Shown piece by piece: positions 11,270 through 21,739 of a stretch of 64,000 nucleotides of DNA. Origin of the DNA: Siphonodentalium dalli (taxonomy: Eukaryota; Mollusca; Scaphopoda; Gadilida; Siphonodentaliidae); NCBI GenBank assembly GCA_032622095.1, contig CP136067.1, positions 50,073,899-50,137,898 on the forward strand, read 5' to 3'. How positions within the stretch are numbered: position 1 is the first letter of the stretch; every line of letters begins with the position of its first letter. The position numbers and the translations under genes were made by a program. Under the pieces are notes generated by a model. The model worked only from the letters and a program-made list of their open reading frames with translations, was not told the DNA's origin and ran no database searches.

Positions 11270-11532
11270 TTTACACGCTAGTTATAGGAGTGTAGTAGAT
11301 TTCCGGCATGTCGTAAATCCATATTACTTTGATTGGAGATGTCGCAAATCGATATTACTCGGTTTAAGGGTGATATTAGCCTATAGTTCGATAACATGCT
11401 GCATGTTATCGAACTATAGGCTAATATCGCCCTTAAACCGATAAATATCGATTTGCGACATCTCCAATCATAGTAATATGGATTTACGGCATGCCGAAAA
11501 TCTACTACACTCCTATAAGTATAGCGTGTAAA
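11270..11532. mobile_element. 263-bp palindromic MITE-like element
   Basis: One long hairpin with arms of about 125 bp and few mismatches. The termini are TTTACACGCTA and TAGCGTGTAAA; the centre is ATAACATGCTGCATGTTAT. Inner blocks such as GGAGTGTAGTAGAT and GATTGGAGATGTCGCAAAT are mirrored on the other arm. No TSD is obvious and nothing is coded. A fold-back transposon derivative is likely. Confidence 0.8.
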
Positions 11533-11539
11533 TAGCATG

Positions 11540-12077
11540 TATAGATATCCATATGAAATAGTTGTCAGTTACTAAAAGCCGATCTAATTAATAAATATGA
11601 TATTACTCAGTTGGTTTGATATTATTGGCCTGATATATATCAACCCTCGATCGGTCTCGGGCTACATCGGGCTAATATTGGGCCCAATATCAAATAAACC
11701 ATTAGGTTCGGGGGGGGGGGGGTCGTGAGAAAATTTACACATACAGGGCCCAAAAAAAAAGATTTACAGCCCTTTTGCTACCCACCCACCCTTTTTGTGC
11801 AAAAAAATATTTTTTCCCCCCGACTGATTTTTTTGGACCCACCCCCTAAAATAAGAAAAAAATCATTTAAAATCTATTCAAGACCAAATCAAACAGAATC
11901 AAAGGTAAGTTTTAAATTGGTCCGTTTCTGGCAGATTCCAAGTTCAAACAATTGAAAAACTATCAACGGTTATGTTGTTTTCGACATTGAAAAATACATT
12001 TTGAAATAAAAAGTGTTTTATTCTACAGTATGCACAGATATTGTGAGGTAATATTTATAGTGCCAATAAGCCAACAT
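11540..12077. other. Spacer with homopolymer runs
   Basis: Contains a run of 13 G at 11709-11721 and several A/T/C-rich runs (11750-11850) next to CTACCCACCCACCC. No gene. Similar C-runs beside GTACCCACC occur at 15668 and 41778. Confidence 0.5.
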
Positions 12078-12082
12078 TAGCG

Positions 12083-12165
12083 AGTTTGCGATTTCAAACG
12101 GGTACGGGTACCGGTACGGGTACTGGTAGCTACCCGTACCGGTACACGTTTTGAAATCGCAAACT
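12083..12165. repeat. Subterminal hairpin of the 12078-14920 element
   Basis: AGTTTGCGATTTCAAA pairs with TTTTGAAATCGCAAACT around CGGGTACGGGTACCGG-type sequence. The left end of the element can thus fold on itself, because the terminal block is present twice there in opposite orientation. Confidence 0.75.
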
Positions 12166-12794
12166 GTTTTACGGGTAGAATTAAGCATATCGACGGGTAG
12201 TGTATGGTGAGCCAATTGCAGCACAATTTATATGATGTAGAGAAATTGTTATCCGCATTCGCTTTCTTGGCCGACGTTATACTTGTTGTTATGGTTATAT
12301 GATGGACATCTGCGTGGATAATGGATTGCATTAACCAGGGACGAGGCGAAAGTGGAAGGGGTTGGCGTCTTTCTTTGACTCATTTTGGTAACATTTTCAA
12401 TAATTAGCTTTCATAAGTAATTTCCCAGACCGTTCGAGTGTCGTCTAGAACAGATGGAATTTTCTGACTGAGAAAATATGTTATGATAGCACAAATATAT
12501 AATTACGCTAATTTAATAATCCAACAATTATTCGGTGTAAAATGTGTTGGTTTAGACCCAGGGTCCAAGAATGTCCTACATGCATGCACTTTTAGTCAGA
12601 TATAAGACCGAAATTGCCCCTTATATTAGTTGGGGAATATTTAGTCATATAACTGGTAATGGGTTGGAATCTTTCGAAGGGTCGGACAAGGGAATATTCA
12701 TCCCAAGAACTTGGATATTTGTCTGGGTCTAAACCCGAAGGTAGAACAAGAGCTACACTGGGCGTGCAAAATACCCCCTCTCTTGGGTCGGCGG

Positions 12795-13430
12795 AAACTG
12801 GTAAAAAAGGGGCATAACTCTGGTAAAAATTGGCGGACGGAACTCAAATTTGAACTTGACCTGTGTTTTGGTGGGAGAAAAGTAATATACCAAATTATCA
12901 TTGAATCCGATAAGCTCTAGTAAAGTTATCATCCGGAAAACAAATTTCAGGGATTTTCTAAGTCAAATTACGTCAAATAAGGGGCATAACTCCGGTGAAA
13001 ATTGGTGGACGGAACCCAAATTCGAACTTGATCTGTCTTTTCTCCTAATAAACCCACATACCAAATTTGATTGAAATCGGTTCACTCTAACTAACTCTGC
13101 CAGAACCCAAGTTCGAACTTGACCTGTGTTTTGGTGGGAGAAAGTAATATACCAAATTTGGATTAATTCCGATAAACTATACTAAAGTTATCATCCGGAC
13201 AACAAATTTCAAGGATTTTCTAAGTAAAAAAAACGTCAAATAAGGGGCATAACTCCGGTGAAAATTGGCGGGCGGAACCCAAATTCGAACTTGAACTTAC
13301 TTTTCGGCTAATAAACCCACATACCAAATTTTATTGAATTTGGTTCACTCTAACTAAAAGTTATCATCCGGAAACCAGGTTAACGGACGGACGCCCGGAC
13401 GGGCGTAAAAAAATCAAACTTGTTAAATAT
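12795..13430 (+). repeat. Diverged tandem repeat with AGGGGCATAACTC
   Basis: Units beginning AAGGGGCATAACTCTGG or TCCGG occur at about 12808, 12977 and 13239. They share GAACCCAAATTCGAACTTGA, TAAACCCACATACCAAATTT, GAAATCGGTTCACTCTAAC and GTTATCATCCGGA. The block ends in an ACGGACGGACGCC string. This unit type is familiar from many mollusc genomes (general knowledge). Not coding. Confidence 0.75.
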
Positions 13431-14570
13431 AAAGGGTGTTTAATGGTACACTATTCATTATATGGTTCGAATAAAGAGCGTTAACTTCACGTCTATGCGA
13501 AACAAAGAAAACAGCTAAAAGTCGATCTGATGACGGTAAGATTGTGCCGACTATGAGGTGTGTATATCAGTATTTGGTGTCACTATCGGCCACTACAATA
13601 TACAACAGTCTTGGGGTTCAAATGCGCCATGTCCGTTCAAAAGTCAAATATCTATATTAAAATGAGAAATCAGTCACCACCACATAAGGTACAATAACTG
13701 AACGGTTGTATTCAATCGTGTAACACATTCACGGTGTACTTATGCACAAAGGGTCGATAGGGGGCGTATATGTATATACCTAACACACCAAAACATACGT
13801 TGAAATTATTCTGTCAATCAGTTTGATTTCCAAAAATGTATTAGTGCGGATTTTTTTTTATAGTTTTAGACCAACATTTGCAAATATTCCTACTTTTGGT
13901 AGAAAAACATTCGGGCTATATGGTCAACAGCAGGTTGGAAATATCCAACAAATGTAAAGCTTGAGGAAAGTCAATAATTTATCAATTTTCATGTTCAGAT
14001 TTCAAAACGTTCTCACACCAGACCGAACCATGGTCGACCCGGTATGCCCTGGTCTAACCACATTCAGTGGCTCGTCAATACTGATCATTGATTTGTGAAA
14101 AACAAACCAGGGCGTGAATTTGCCTGGTGTTAGACCACTAGATGTTATGATTTTGCAATTTCCAGGTTCATATCTACAAAACTGTTCTCGTACTGCATGG
14201 TCGGCAAGGTGGACCCCCCCCCCCCCATCACAGGACTTCTGCAACAAGACTACTGATCCATTTAGAACAGTCCACAATAATATTCAGGACAGTGAAGGAT
14301 CAGTTGGGGGGAATCAGAGCCCAACGGCGTGCACAATTTGAATTACGCACAAACCTCTGTTTGGTGTGGTTTAAGGGGGTGTATAGTTGGGAATTTGAAG
14401 GTGGACACACCTTCTCAACGCGGAGACCCCCTATAATTACGTCCCTGTGTCGAGACTGCGTATAGCACCGCCAACTCACTCTAATAATCATAACATGTCG
14501 AGAATCCCGGGGTTAGCCCCCCCAAATCACATTCCCAAAAAATAACATGTCATTACTTGAGTGAAGACAG

Positions 14571-14846
14571 TTGTCACTAAACAAATCGGCGTTCCATAGT
14601 TATCTTAGTGTTAGAAGCCGCCTCGATACTTTGAACATAAAACATGGCTTAAATGACAAATGTATCAATGAGATTTGGCAATTAAATCGTGCAATAAATA
14701 GATTAATGCATAGCTGGCTGTTATTTCGTAGAACTAATGTACTTTTGCGTGAGAAAACTTTAGCGAAAGACTACCAGTCAATGGGATACATCTACCCGTT
14801 CCAAATCCCTATCGCTTTATGTGCTGCATTCAAAGTACGCAAATGA
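14571..14846 (+). CDS. Hypothetical 91-residue reading frame inside the TIR element
   Basis: Runs ATG to TGA with a plausible mixed composition, including LNRAINRLMHSW and SMGYIYPFQIPIALC. It lies just inside the right end of the 12078-14920 element. I do not recognise a domain. It could be a transposase remnant or a chance frame; at this length in AT-rich DNA chance is quite possible. Confidence 0.2.
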   Translation: MSLNKSAFHSYLSVRSRLDTLNIKHGLNDKCINEIWQLNRAINRLMHSWLLFRRTNVLLREKTLAKDYQSMGYIYPFQIPIALCAAFKVRK

Positions 14847-14924
14847 CCGTGACGAATTTCACCGATCTACCTGGATCTACCGGTACCCGTACCCGTCCGA
14901 CGGGTATCGCAAACTCGCTATTGT

Positions 14925-15284
14925 GTTTTTTTACATAATTTTTACATAAATAGTCCAGTTACTAATTAATGACTTCTTCACTGTTGTTCCCAAAAAGGTG
15001 CCACCAACCATCATATCAGAACACATTATAGCCATACCTGCAATGACAGTTATATAGTATATAATTATCACTCTTTGGAGCCAAATAAACAGGCTGGCGT
15101 GTTTATTTTTTAATTTGAGGTATTTTGTTAGCCAGCACTCTGCAGCACTAGTATTATTTGGTCATTAGACATGCCAGAGTGAAAATGCCAGCACTATCAG
15201 GCACTATTCAATATTAATTTGAGGTGAAATGCAAACCAGCACTCCTATTCAGTCATCACTTTTATTTGGCACCAGATAGTGCTT
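14925..15284. other. Spacer
   Basis: No gene. CCAGCACT phrases recur at 15132, 15189 and 15236, and TTAATTTGAGGT at 15110 and 15213, so part may be a short decayed tandem repeat. Confidence 0.4.
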
Positions 15285-15645
15285 TATCTTATACCTACAT
15301 ATGTTCTTAAGTGTTGGTTAAGGTCATAATCTATGTCAGAACACATTTATTAGTGAAAACAACTTAAAACAATGTCCATAATGTGGGTTGAAAAAAATTT
15401 GCACAAACAATTTTTTCAGGCCTCTGAGATGCACCCGGTATAGGTATGTTTTTGGAAGATCTCCCCTGTATTACTTATATCTTATACCTACCATGTTCCT
15501 AAGTGTCTGTAAAGGCCATAACCTGCCTTAGAACACAATTATTAATGAATATATTTGAAAACAACTTAAAACAAGGGCAAAAATGTGAAACAAATTTGCA
15601 CAAACTCATTTTTTCGGGCCTCTTCGTACCCACCCACACCGGCCC
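15285..15645 (+). repeat. Tandem duplication with a period of about 195 bp
   Basis: Two head-to-tail copies (about 15288-15460 and 15480-15645) share TATCTTATACCTACC, AGAACACAATTATT, GAAAACAACTTAAAACAA, AAATTTGCACAAAC and TTTTTTCGGGCCTCT. The second copy ends with GTACCCACCCACACC and is followed by a C-run (15670-15683). Confidence 0.75.
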
Positions 15646-15728
15646 TGTATGATAAAACGTTCGTGCGACCCCCCCCCCCCCTCCCCGTTAGGTTAGGATA
15701 ATGTGTGAATTATAGCGAATTATCCAGG

Positions 15729-16040
15729 TTGGCGATTATCGCAATACGATAGGCGAACTCCGTGTGCGTAACGTAACTATCACAAGTATAACGTACTCCG
15801 ATAACAACTTATCGCCAATTTCATGCTTAAAACATTTTAAATATATCATCTTCGGCCTGTTTTATTTAATTTTTATGAAAATAAATAATAAATGGGGTGA
15901 TAAATATATATATAATGGCAAATATAATCAAATTAGCCATTTTCCCGTGATACTTTGAACAGGCAAGCTAGGTACACAAATTGGTGAAATCTGAGTACGA
16001 GTGTTCCCCTATCGTATTGCGATAATCGCTAACCAATTAT
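15729..16040. mobile_element. Small MITE with 30-bp inverted ends
   Basis: GGTTGGCGATTATCGCAATA then CGATAGG at about 15730-15757 is mirrored at about 16010-16038. The interior is AT-rich. AATTAT occurs just outside both ends (15719-15724 and 16036-16041), but the boundary is not certain. Non-coding. Confidence 0.65.
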
Positions 16041-16125
16041 CGAAATATGAAATACAACGAAAAAGCGAAATAGGAAATACGGCGAAATAGCGGAATAGGA
16101 AATGCAGTGAAATGGCGAAATAAAA
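16037..16125 (+). repeat. Short minisatellite of GCGAAATAGGAAATAC units
   Basis: Three to four degenerate units of about 24-30 bp (GCGAAATAGGAAATACG, GCGGAATAGGAAATGCAG, GGCGAAATAAAA) directly next to the MITE end at 16040. Confidence 0.6.
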
Positions 16126-16139
16126 CACTTCTTAAATAT

Positions 16140-16600
16140 CTCGGTTATATCGTCAATAATCTATCTACACTAATGTAACTCAATTTTGTTTGTTTGTTCA
16201 TTTGTTTGTTCGTTTGTCGGCTTATATGCGACCAAACGGCTGGACCGTCGGAGCTGAAAATGTGTATATATGGGTAATTTGACCCGGGGAGCATTACCAG
16301 ATAGGTCCAGTTCACTTCAGATGTCTTAAAAGATGTCTTAAAATATATTATATATTTTTGGCTGGATGCAACCAAACGGTTCCATCTCGGAGCTGATTTT
16401 TTTTTTATATATATATGGGTAATTTGACTAGGAGAATCTTATTACACATGCCCCGTTGACATCAGATGTATTAAAAGACACTAATAGTTAATTTAACTAA
16501 ATAATTGATTATATACCCAAAATGGTTGCAATCTGGTCAGTGAAAATTGAACACGGGGATAAATTGACCCGTAGCGTGTCATGAAATAGATGTCGTTGAC
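16140..16600. repeat. Diverged repeat with ACCAAACGG and TTTG-rich tail
   Basis: The phrases CCAAACGGCTGGACC, CGGAGCTGA, TATATATGGGTAATTTGAC and GATGT-TTAAAAGA recur about every 165 bases (16232, 16369, with a third degraded copy near 16522). A TTTG/TTCG-rich run at 16188-16218 resembles a retroposon tail on the other strand. Non-coding. Confidence 0.55.
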
Positions 16601-17689
16601 CTCAGAAACTTACGCAAATTTCCCATTGTTTATTCAACTTCAATCGAACGTATGGCATTCAGTTCGGACATGCAGTTCGAATGCTCGCTTTTTTTAGAAA
16701 ACCAAATATTCAGATTTTGAATCTGTAAACCATTTTATGTTTGGGGCTGTTAATGTCTCGTTATTTGGCTGGTCAAATTGTGAGAGTCCGTTGCGGGGAG
16801 AAGAACAAAGCAATTTCAAAGTAGAGTATACAAATACGATGAAATGTCCTGTTTAGCTTATAGTGAATGTAGACCCATTGATGTCAAGAATGATAATATC
16901 TTAAACTAACAAGTTTCGGCTGTGGATAAGACAACACGTCGTTTTACCATAATGAAATCTTTATGTGGTCGGGGGAATATTTGTTGCGGCAAGGAAAATG
17001 ATCAAACTCTACTGATTAGCGCGGCTATTTGAACATCAAAGCTGGTAACACGAAACCTATTATGACGTCGCCCGGTTGTGGATTTGTCTGTGACATTTCA
17101 GTATTAGCTGCATTATAATGATATTGTGCAACTATAATATTATGTGTTCCACGGTGCTCATATAATAAGACCCAAATAGGAATATTCTACCGTAAAACGA
17201 GTTTACGTCGGTCGCAACACTATAAACACCCAACACAATTCCATTGCAAATTAAAAACGATAATTATGCAAATGAGCCAACACAATTATTCGCGATTTTT
17301 CGAAAGTTATGAGGCTATAAACAGAGTGTCGTCGTTATATATGACTATAGCGGTGAGCGGTAATTGGTTGTACTTGTCATGGCAACAATTGTCCAGATGT
17401 GGGCTGTGCATGTGACCTGATTCTATATTTACAAACACGCAGGGTCTGATAGACCGGATTTTTCTCCCAGACCCCTAAACCAAATTTGGTGTTGTCACTC
17501 GGGGTACCATGGGAGAGGTTATAACGGCGTTATTTTTTTTCAACAAAAAAATATTTATTAAATAAATAAAAAAAAACACACACGTTAAAATATTCACGGT
17601 GTGGAATCACGTGGTTTCGAGTTGATGCGAATCACGCATTCAAAATGGCCGAGGCGATCGAAACGCGACCAGAAACGAGGAAAAAGGTA
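16601..17689. other. Spacer without recognisable gene
   Basis: No domain, repeat boundary or RNA gene recognised. Includes A/T runs near 17528-17575. Confidence 0.45.
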
Positions 17690-18005
17690 ATAAACTATGA
17701 TATAACGTATTACATGGTATTCTGTCATCTACGAGCAGATGCTTTACTATTTTTCAAACAAGCTGATACGTCACTTGCGTCAATATTCGCAACTGTTTGC
17801 TCTAACATTCTGACCAAAGTTGTCAGTCGAAGGATTTTCCAAGATGTAAGACTGGTGTATTCCACGCACCTCCGACTGGCAACTTTGGTCAGAATGTTAT
17901 AGAAAACTACTGAGTATTTTCGAACAAATATGGTATCAACTTGCTTCAAAAATAAACTAGCATATATGCTCGTAACAGTCAAAATGGTATGTTTTGTGTC
18001 AGTTT
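17690..18005. mobile_element. Imperfect palindromic MITE-like element
   Basis: The left arm (from CATGGTATTCTGTCATCTAC, through ATTTTTCAAACAAGCTGATA, to ACATTCTGACCAAAGTTG) is mirrored by the right arm (CAACTTTGGTCAGAATGTTA, then TATCAACTTGCTTCAAAAATA, then a GTTACGAGC block). The loop lies near 17845-17860. Because of the palindrome, reading frames on both strands give related peptides (containing TKV-SRR); neither is a gene. Confidence 0.7.
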
Positions 18006-18280
18006 CTCATAGATTATGATTATGTCACAATTCAATACTATTAATTATTATTACCATCAGCATATAATTGCCATGTTATTTTCATCGTTCATAATGCACA
18101 CGAGAGTATTTTATTTTGCACCAATCCATGACTCAAATTCATTCATTTGTTGCATATGTTCTGTTGAGTATAAAAGGAGATGGTCCCATAAATGGCTGGA
18201 TTTAGTTTACAGTACACCTTTAACACTCATCGCAGACCAAAGTTTTAACGATCAGCAGGCATGACATGAAAATATAGAAT
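18006..18280. other. Spacer
   Basis: Short spacer with no gene recognised. Confidence 0.4.
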
Positions 18281-19034
18281 ACTAGCAGGTGGACCCGACT
18301 TCGTCCGGGCTGTTTCCCCTGCTTTTCGGCGAATTGCGCGATTTGACCTTGAATTGACCATTTTGAAGGTCAAGGTCAGGTCGAGGTCACGATTTGACCC
18401 GTCCAGAACTCTCCCCGGACAAAAGCACCCGACAAAAGTACCCGTCGAAATCCGTCAGGTTTTACCCGATTTGACGTTGAATTGACCATTTTGAAGGTCA
18501 AGGTCAGGTTGGGGTAACGATTTGACACGTCAAAAACACTCCTCGGACAAAAGTAACCCTATGTATCAAATGTTGTGGAAATCCCGTCAAAATTCGCGAT
18601 TTTACCTTGAATTGAAATTTTTTAAGGTCAAGGTCAGGTCGGGGTCACGATTTGACTCGTCCAAAACACTCCCCGGACAAAAGTACCCATGGGTATAAAA
18701 TTTCGTCCGTTTTACCCGATTTGACCTTGAATTGACCTTTTTGAAGGTCAATGTCAGGTCGGGGTAACGGTTTGACCCGTCCAAAGACTCCCCGGACAAA
18801 AGTAGCTGTAGGTATCAAATGTCGTCGAAATCCGTCCCGTTTTACGCGATTTGACCTTGAATTGACCTTTTTGAAGGTCAAGGACAGGTCGAAGTCACGA
18901 TTTGACCGTCCAAAACACCCCCTGGACTAAAGCAACCCTATGTAGCAAGTTTGTGCTAAATCCGCCCGGCAGTTTTCCCGGCCATAGCTAACAGACAAAC
19001 AACAAACAGACAGAAGTCCCAAAATATATAGTAG
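18281..19034 (+). mobile_element. Retroposon tail unit T1 with AAGGTCAAGGTCA subrepeats
   Basis: Starts ACTAGCAGGTGGACCCGAC and TTCGTCCGGGCTG, then about five subrepeats of 115-135 bp, each with GATTTGACCTTGAATTGACC, AAGGTCAAGGTCAGGTCG, GATTTGACCCGTCC and GGACAAAAGTACCC. It ends with CAACAAACAGACAGAAGTCC then CAAAATATATAGTAG, where the next unit begins. It has no coding capacity. The tail type matches RTE-like LINE/SINE 3' ends in invertebrates. Several exact AAGGTCAAGGTCA strings lie here. Confidence 0.75.
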
Positions 19035-19573
19035 ACTAGCAGGTGGATCCGACTTCGTCTGGGCTGTTTCTCCTCTGATTTTCGGCGAATTGCTCGATTT
19101 GACCTTGAGTTGTCCATTTTGAAGGTCAAGGTCAGGTCGGGGTCACGATTTGACATGTCCAAAACACTCAGTGGACAAAAGTAACCATATGTATCAAATT
19201 TCGGGGAAATCCCATCAAAATTCGCGATTTGACCTTGAATTGACCCGATTTCAAGGTCAATGTCACGTCGCACGGGCAGACGAATAGGCTTACGACACTC
19301 CCCATACGAAAGTATCCCTAGACACTAATTTTCATCGAAATCCCATGATACTCGGGCGTTCGACCTTGAAATGACCCGATTTGAAGGTCACGTCGCACGG
19401 CAAATTAATAGGCCCATGCCACTTCCCGGCCGAAAGTACCCCCACCTACCAAGTTTCATCGAAATCGGCTCAGCCGTTTTCGAGTCCATCGCGAACACAC
19501 AGACAGACAGACAGACAGAGAGACAGACGGACACACACACACCCTCACACCCACACACCCCTCACACACACAC

Positions 19574-19604
<31 letters not shown>

Positions 19605-19606
19605 GT
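19035..19606 (+). mobile_element. Retroposon tail unit T1, second, ending in (CA)n
   Basis: Begins ACTAGCAGGTGGATCCGAC directly after the previous unit's TATATAGTAG. It carries three further AAGGTCA-type subrepeats, then AAGTTTCATCGAAATCGG, CGTTTTCGAGTCC, and the microsatellite tail (CAGA)n then (CA)n at about 19497-19604. Confidence 0.75.
19497..19604 (+). repeat. (CAGA)n and (CA)n microsatellite
   Basis: ACAGACAGACAGACAGAC, then C/A-rich dinucleotide runs. This is the 3' tail of the T1 retroposon unit; histidine/threonine reading frames across it are artefacts. Confidence 0.85.
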
Positions 19607-19844
19607 CTAACGCTGTGTGTCAATTGGGGTCGTTTGCGTCGAACCTACAACCGGGTTCTACCCTTTCCGCTGTACCTACCACCTAGAAAATTGGGAAGTA
19701 GATACCGAAGGACAACTGAAGCGTTTTCAGGCAAGAATAAAACCAGTAAGTCAGTCATTTAACTTTGTGTTTTTATAATCATAACTGTGACACATGTGTA
19801 TGACAAATGGGAAAGTCATATGTAAATAAATGGCATTGCGCTTA

Positions 19845-20490
19845 TGTGCACCGCAATTCAATTGCGCTTCAGATCAGCGCAAAGTCGCCACACCGCAGTG
19901 CAATTGCGCTTCAGCGTGGTGCAATGTAGCCGAACCACAGTGTAATTGCGCTTGAGTGTAGCGTAATGTCGCCGCACCGCAGTCCAATTGCGATTGAGTG
20001 CATAGCAATGTTGCGACATAGCAGTGCAATTGCGCTTGACCGCACCGCCCTGTCGCCGCACCGCAGTGCACTTGAGTGCAGCGCAATGTCGCGGCACCGC
20101 AGTGCAATTGCGCTTGAGCGCAGCGCAATTTCGCCGCAACGCAGTGCAATTGCGCTTGAGCGCAGCGCAATTTCGCCGCACCGCATTGCAATTGCTGTTG
20201 ATTGCAGCGCAATGTCGCCGCACCACAGCGCAATTGCGCTTCAGTGCAGCGCAATGTCGTCGCACCTCAGTGCAATTGCGCTTCATTGCAATGCAGCGCA
20301 ATCGTGACCACTGTGCAATTTTGTCCCTCAGCGCAATAGTCCAAGCGTGTGCATTTGACCGCCGAAACTACGCTGGTACTCGTTCGTTGGTTACAGTGAT
20401 CTCGCTGGATCGCTTATGCACAGCGCAATTTTGCTTAATTTTAGCGCAATTTGACTTGAGCAAAGCGCGATTGCACTTGAGTGCAATTGT
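19845..20490. repeat. 42-bp minisatellite of GCGCAATTGCGC-type units
   Basis: About eleven units of 39-42 bp, for example GCAGTGCAATTGCGCTTGAG, CGCAGCGCAA and TTTCGCCGCACC. The units are partly self-complementary (CAATTG, GCGCTTGAGCGC). Because the unit is a multiple of three and lacks stops in many frames, open frames of up to 180 codons arise on both strands, reading as 14-residue repeats such as RRNCAALKRNCTAV. I take these as by-products, not genes. From about 20320 the array degrades into GCGCAATTTTG phrases. Confidence 0.85.
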
Positions 20491-21701
20491 TCGTAATTAT
20501 TTCAGTAGTCAAATGAGTCTGCGTGCATGGTATGTAGCCATTGTGAATTATTATACATATAAATAATGATAACCGTTTTCGCAAAATATATATGCGAAAA
20601 TAACACAACGCAAACGTGCCTACTTCACAATCAAATTAACCAAGTTAAATAGCCCAGGGTGTGCCCTTTCCAACGATGCATAGCACGATAGCGTGCGTTA
20701 TGCCGGTCTTTAGTTATGGCGTTTTGTAATAACGGGCCTGCCTTTTAGCTGCATTTAATTTCCCTCCAGACAAATTGCTTAACGAATATGCCCCTGTTAG
20801 GCTGACGCAGATTCAATAGATTCCCGTCTCGCAAAGAATTGGCCGCACATAAATTTCAGCGGCATGTCATTTCGCTCGAGATAACTGATTGAACCAATCT
20901 ACCCTAATAAGGCGACGAGCTTCCAGGTTTTGCATCGCGCGAAAGCAATTGGCCGGCTGCTAGCTAATCTGATTCAACATAGGATCGCACGGTTTTTATT
21001 GAAATGTTTTGTCACCGTTGGCGTCAGCGAGGTAATTCGATTATATGTCCATCTTAACATGGGTCGACATGGCGGGAGAAGTCGAGATCCGACCTCAACC
21101 AAATTTGTTGTCAAGTTGATGTAGGGGGGTTTACTTGACCTTGACCCTAAAATAACCTTGACCTTTGTTGAAAGACATCTCACTTAAGGGCTATTTTGCT
21201 AGATATGTGTTGCGATGTACGCGCTTATGTCAATATCCAGAGGCCTCGTATAGCTGTCATTGATAAATATACCGGTATCAAGGAGGCTCCTACATACCTT
21301 AGTCTGTATCTGACGAACAGACACATGGGACTACGATATAAACTTAAACTAGACCTCCATAGAAAATAACATAGGAGTTGAGTGAAATTGTGGGTAAAAT
21401 GGCGATTTGCAGATGCGCATGTTAACGGAGCTGTTTATTGAATACAATGTGTTCTGTCCGTGTCATACATACCCGACCCGGTGAACTATACAACGTATGC
21501 CGAAACCTACCATATTCCACATATGAAAGTTTTGTTTCTATTGGCACAATTAGGATCTCGGATACACAATAGTTCTACCTATAATTTGAGCTGTCGCGAA
21601 CCCGTTTGAACGCTGTTTACAATCGGGCTCGCGGGACAAACGGGATCGAGCCCGATTAGAAGGTTTAAAGTCTGGAATATAAGCCCCATTGTAGGCAATT
21701 G
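20491..21701. other. Spacer without recognisable gene
   Basis: No supported gene. It includes a small hairpin AATCGGGCTCG / CGAGCCCGATT at 21626-21659 and a short block with GACCTTGACC at 21137-21163. Confidence 0.45.
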
Positions 21702-21705
21702 TTAA

Positions 21706-21739
<34 letters not shown>

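Larger units (their letters stand above)
12078..14920. mobile_element. 2.8-kb DNA element with hairpin-forming end
   Basis: Outer inverted repeats match perfectly for 15 bp (TAGCGAGTTTGCGAT at 12078; ATCGCAAACTCGCTA ending 14920), then after a short gap continue as CGGGTACGGGTACCGGTA. TA borders both ends; an ATT flank on each side would fit a 3-bp duplication instead. Inside are a tandem repeat (12795-13430), the ACGTCCCTG motif and a 276-base reading frame (14571-14846). The superfamily is not identified and no transposase is recognised, so it is probably non-autonomous or a composite of nested repeats. Confidence 0.65.

Noticed and set aside
6558-14470. One or more transposons bounded by CAGGGACGTGGCGA and ACGTCCCTG strings (for example 12333-14460).
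   Set aside because: The short motif recurs in both orientations, but no pair has extended matching ends or a target duplication, so boundaries would be guesses.
17645-17982. Two opposite-strand frames with similar peptides (TKV-SRR).
   Set aside because: They arise from the palindromic MITE-like element at 17690-18005; the similarity is due to the inverted repeat.
19858-20566. Long open frames on both strands (up to 180 codons) across 19.86-20.57 kb, which could be read as a cysteine/arginine repeat protein.
   Set aside because: They follow from a 42-bp minisatellite whose unit is a multiple of three; frames are open on both strands at once and the peptide repeats mirror the DNA repeat.
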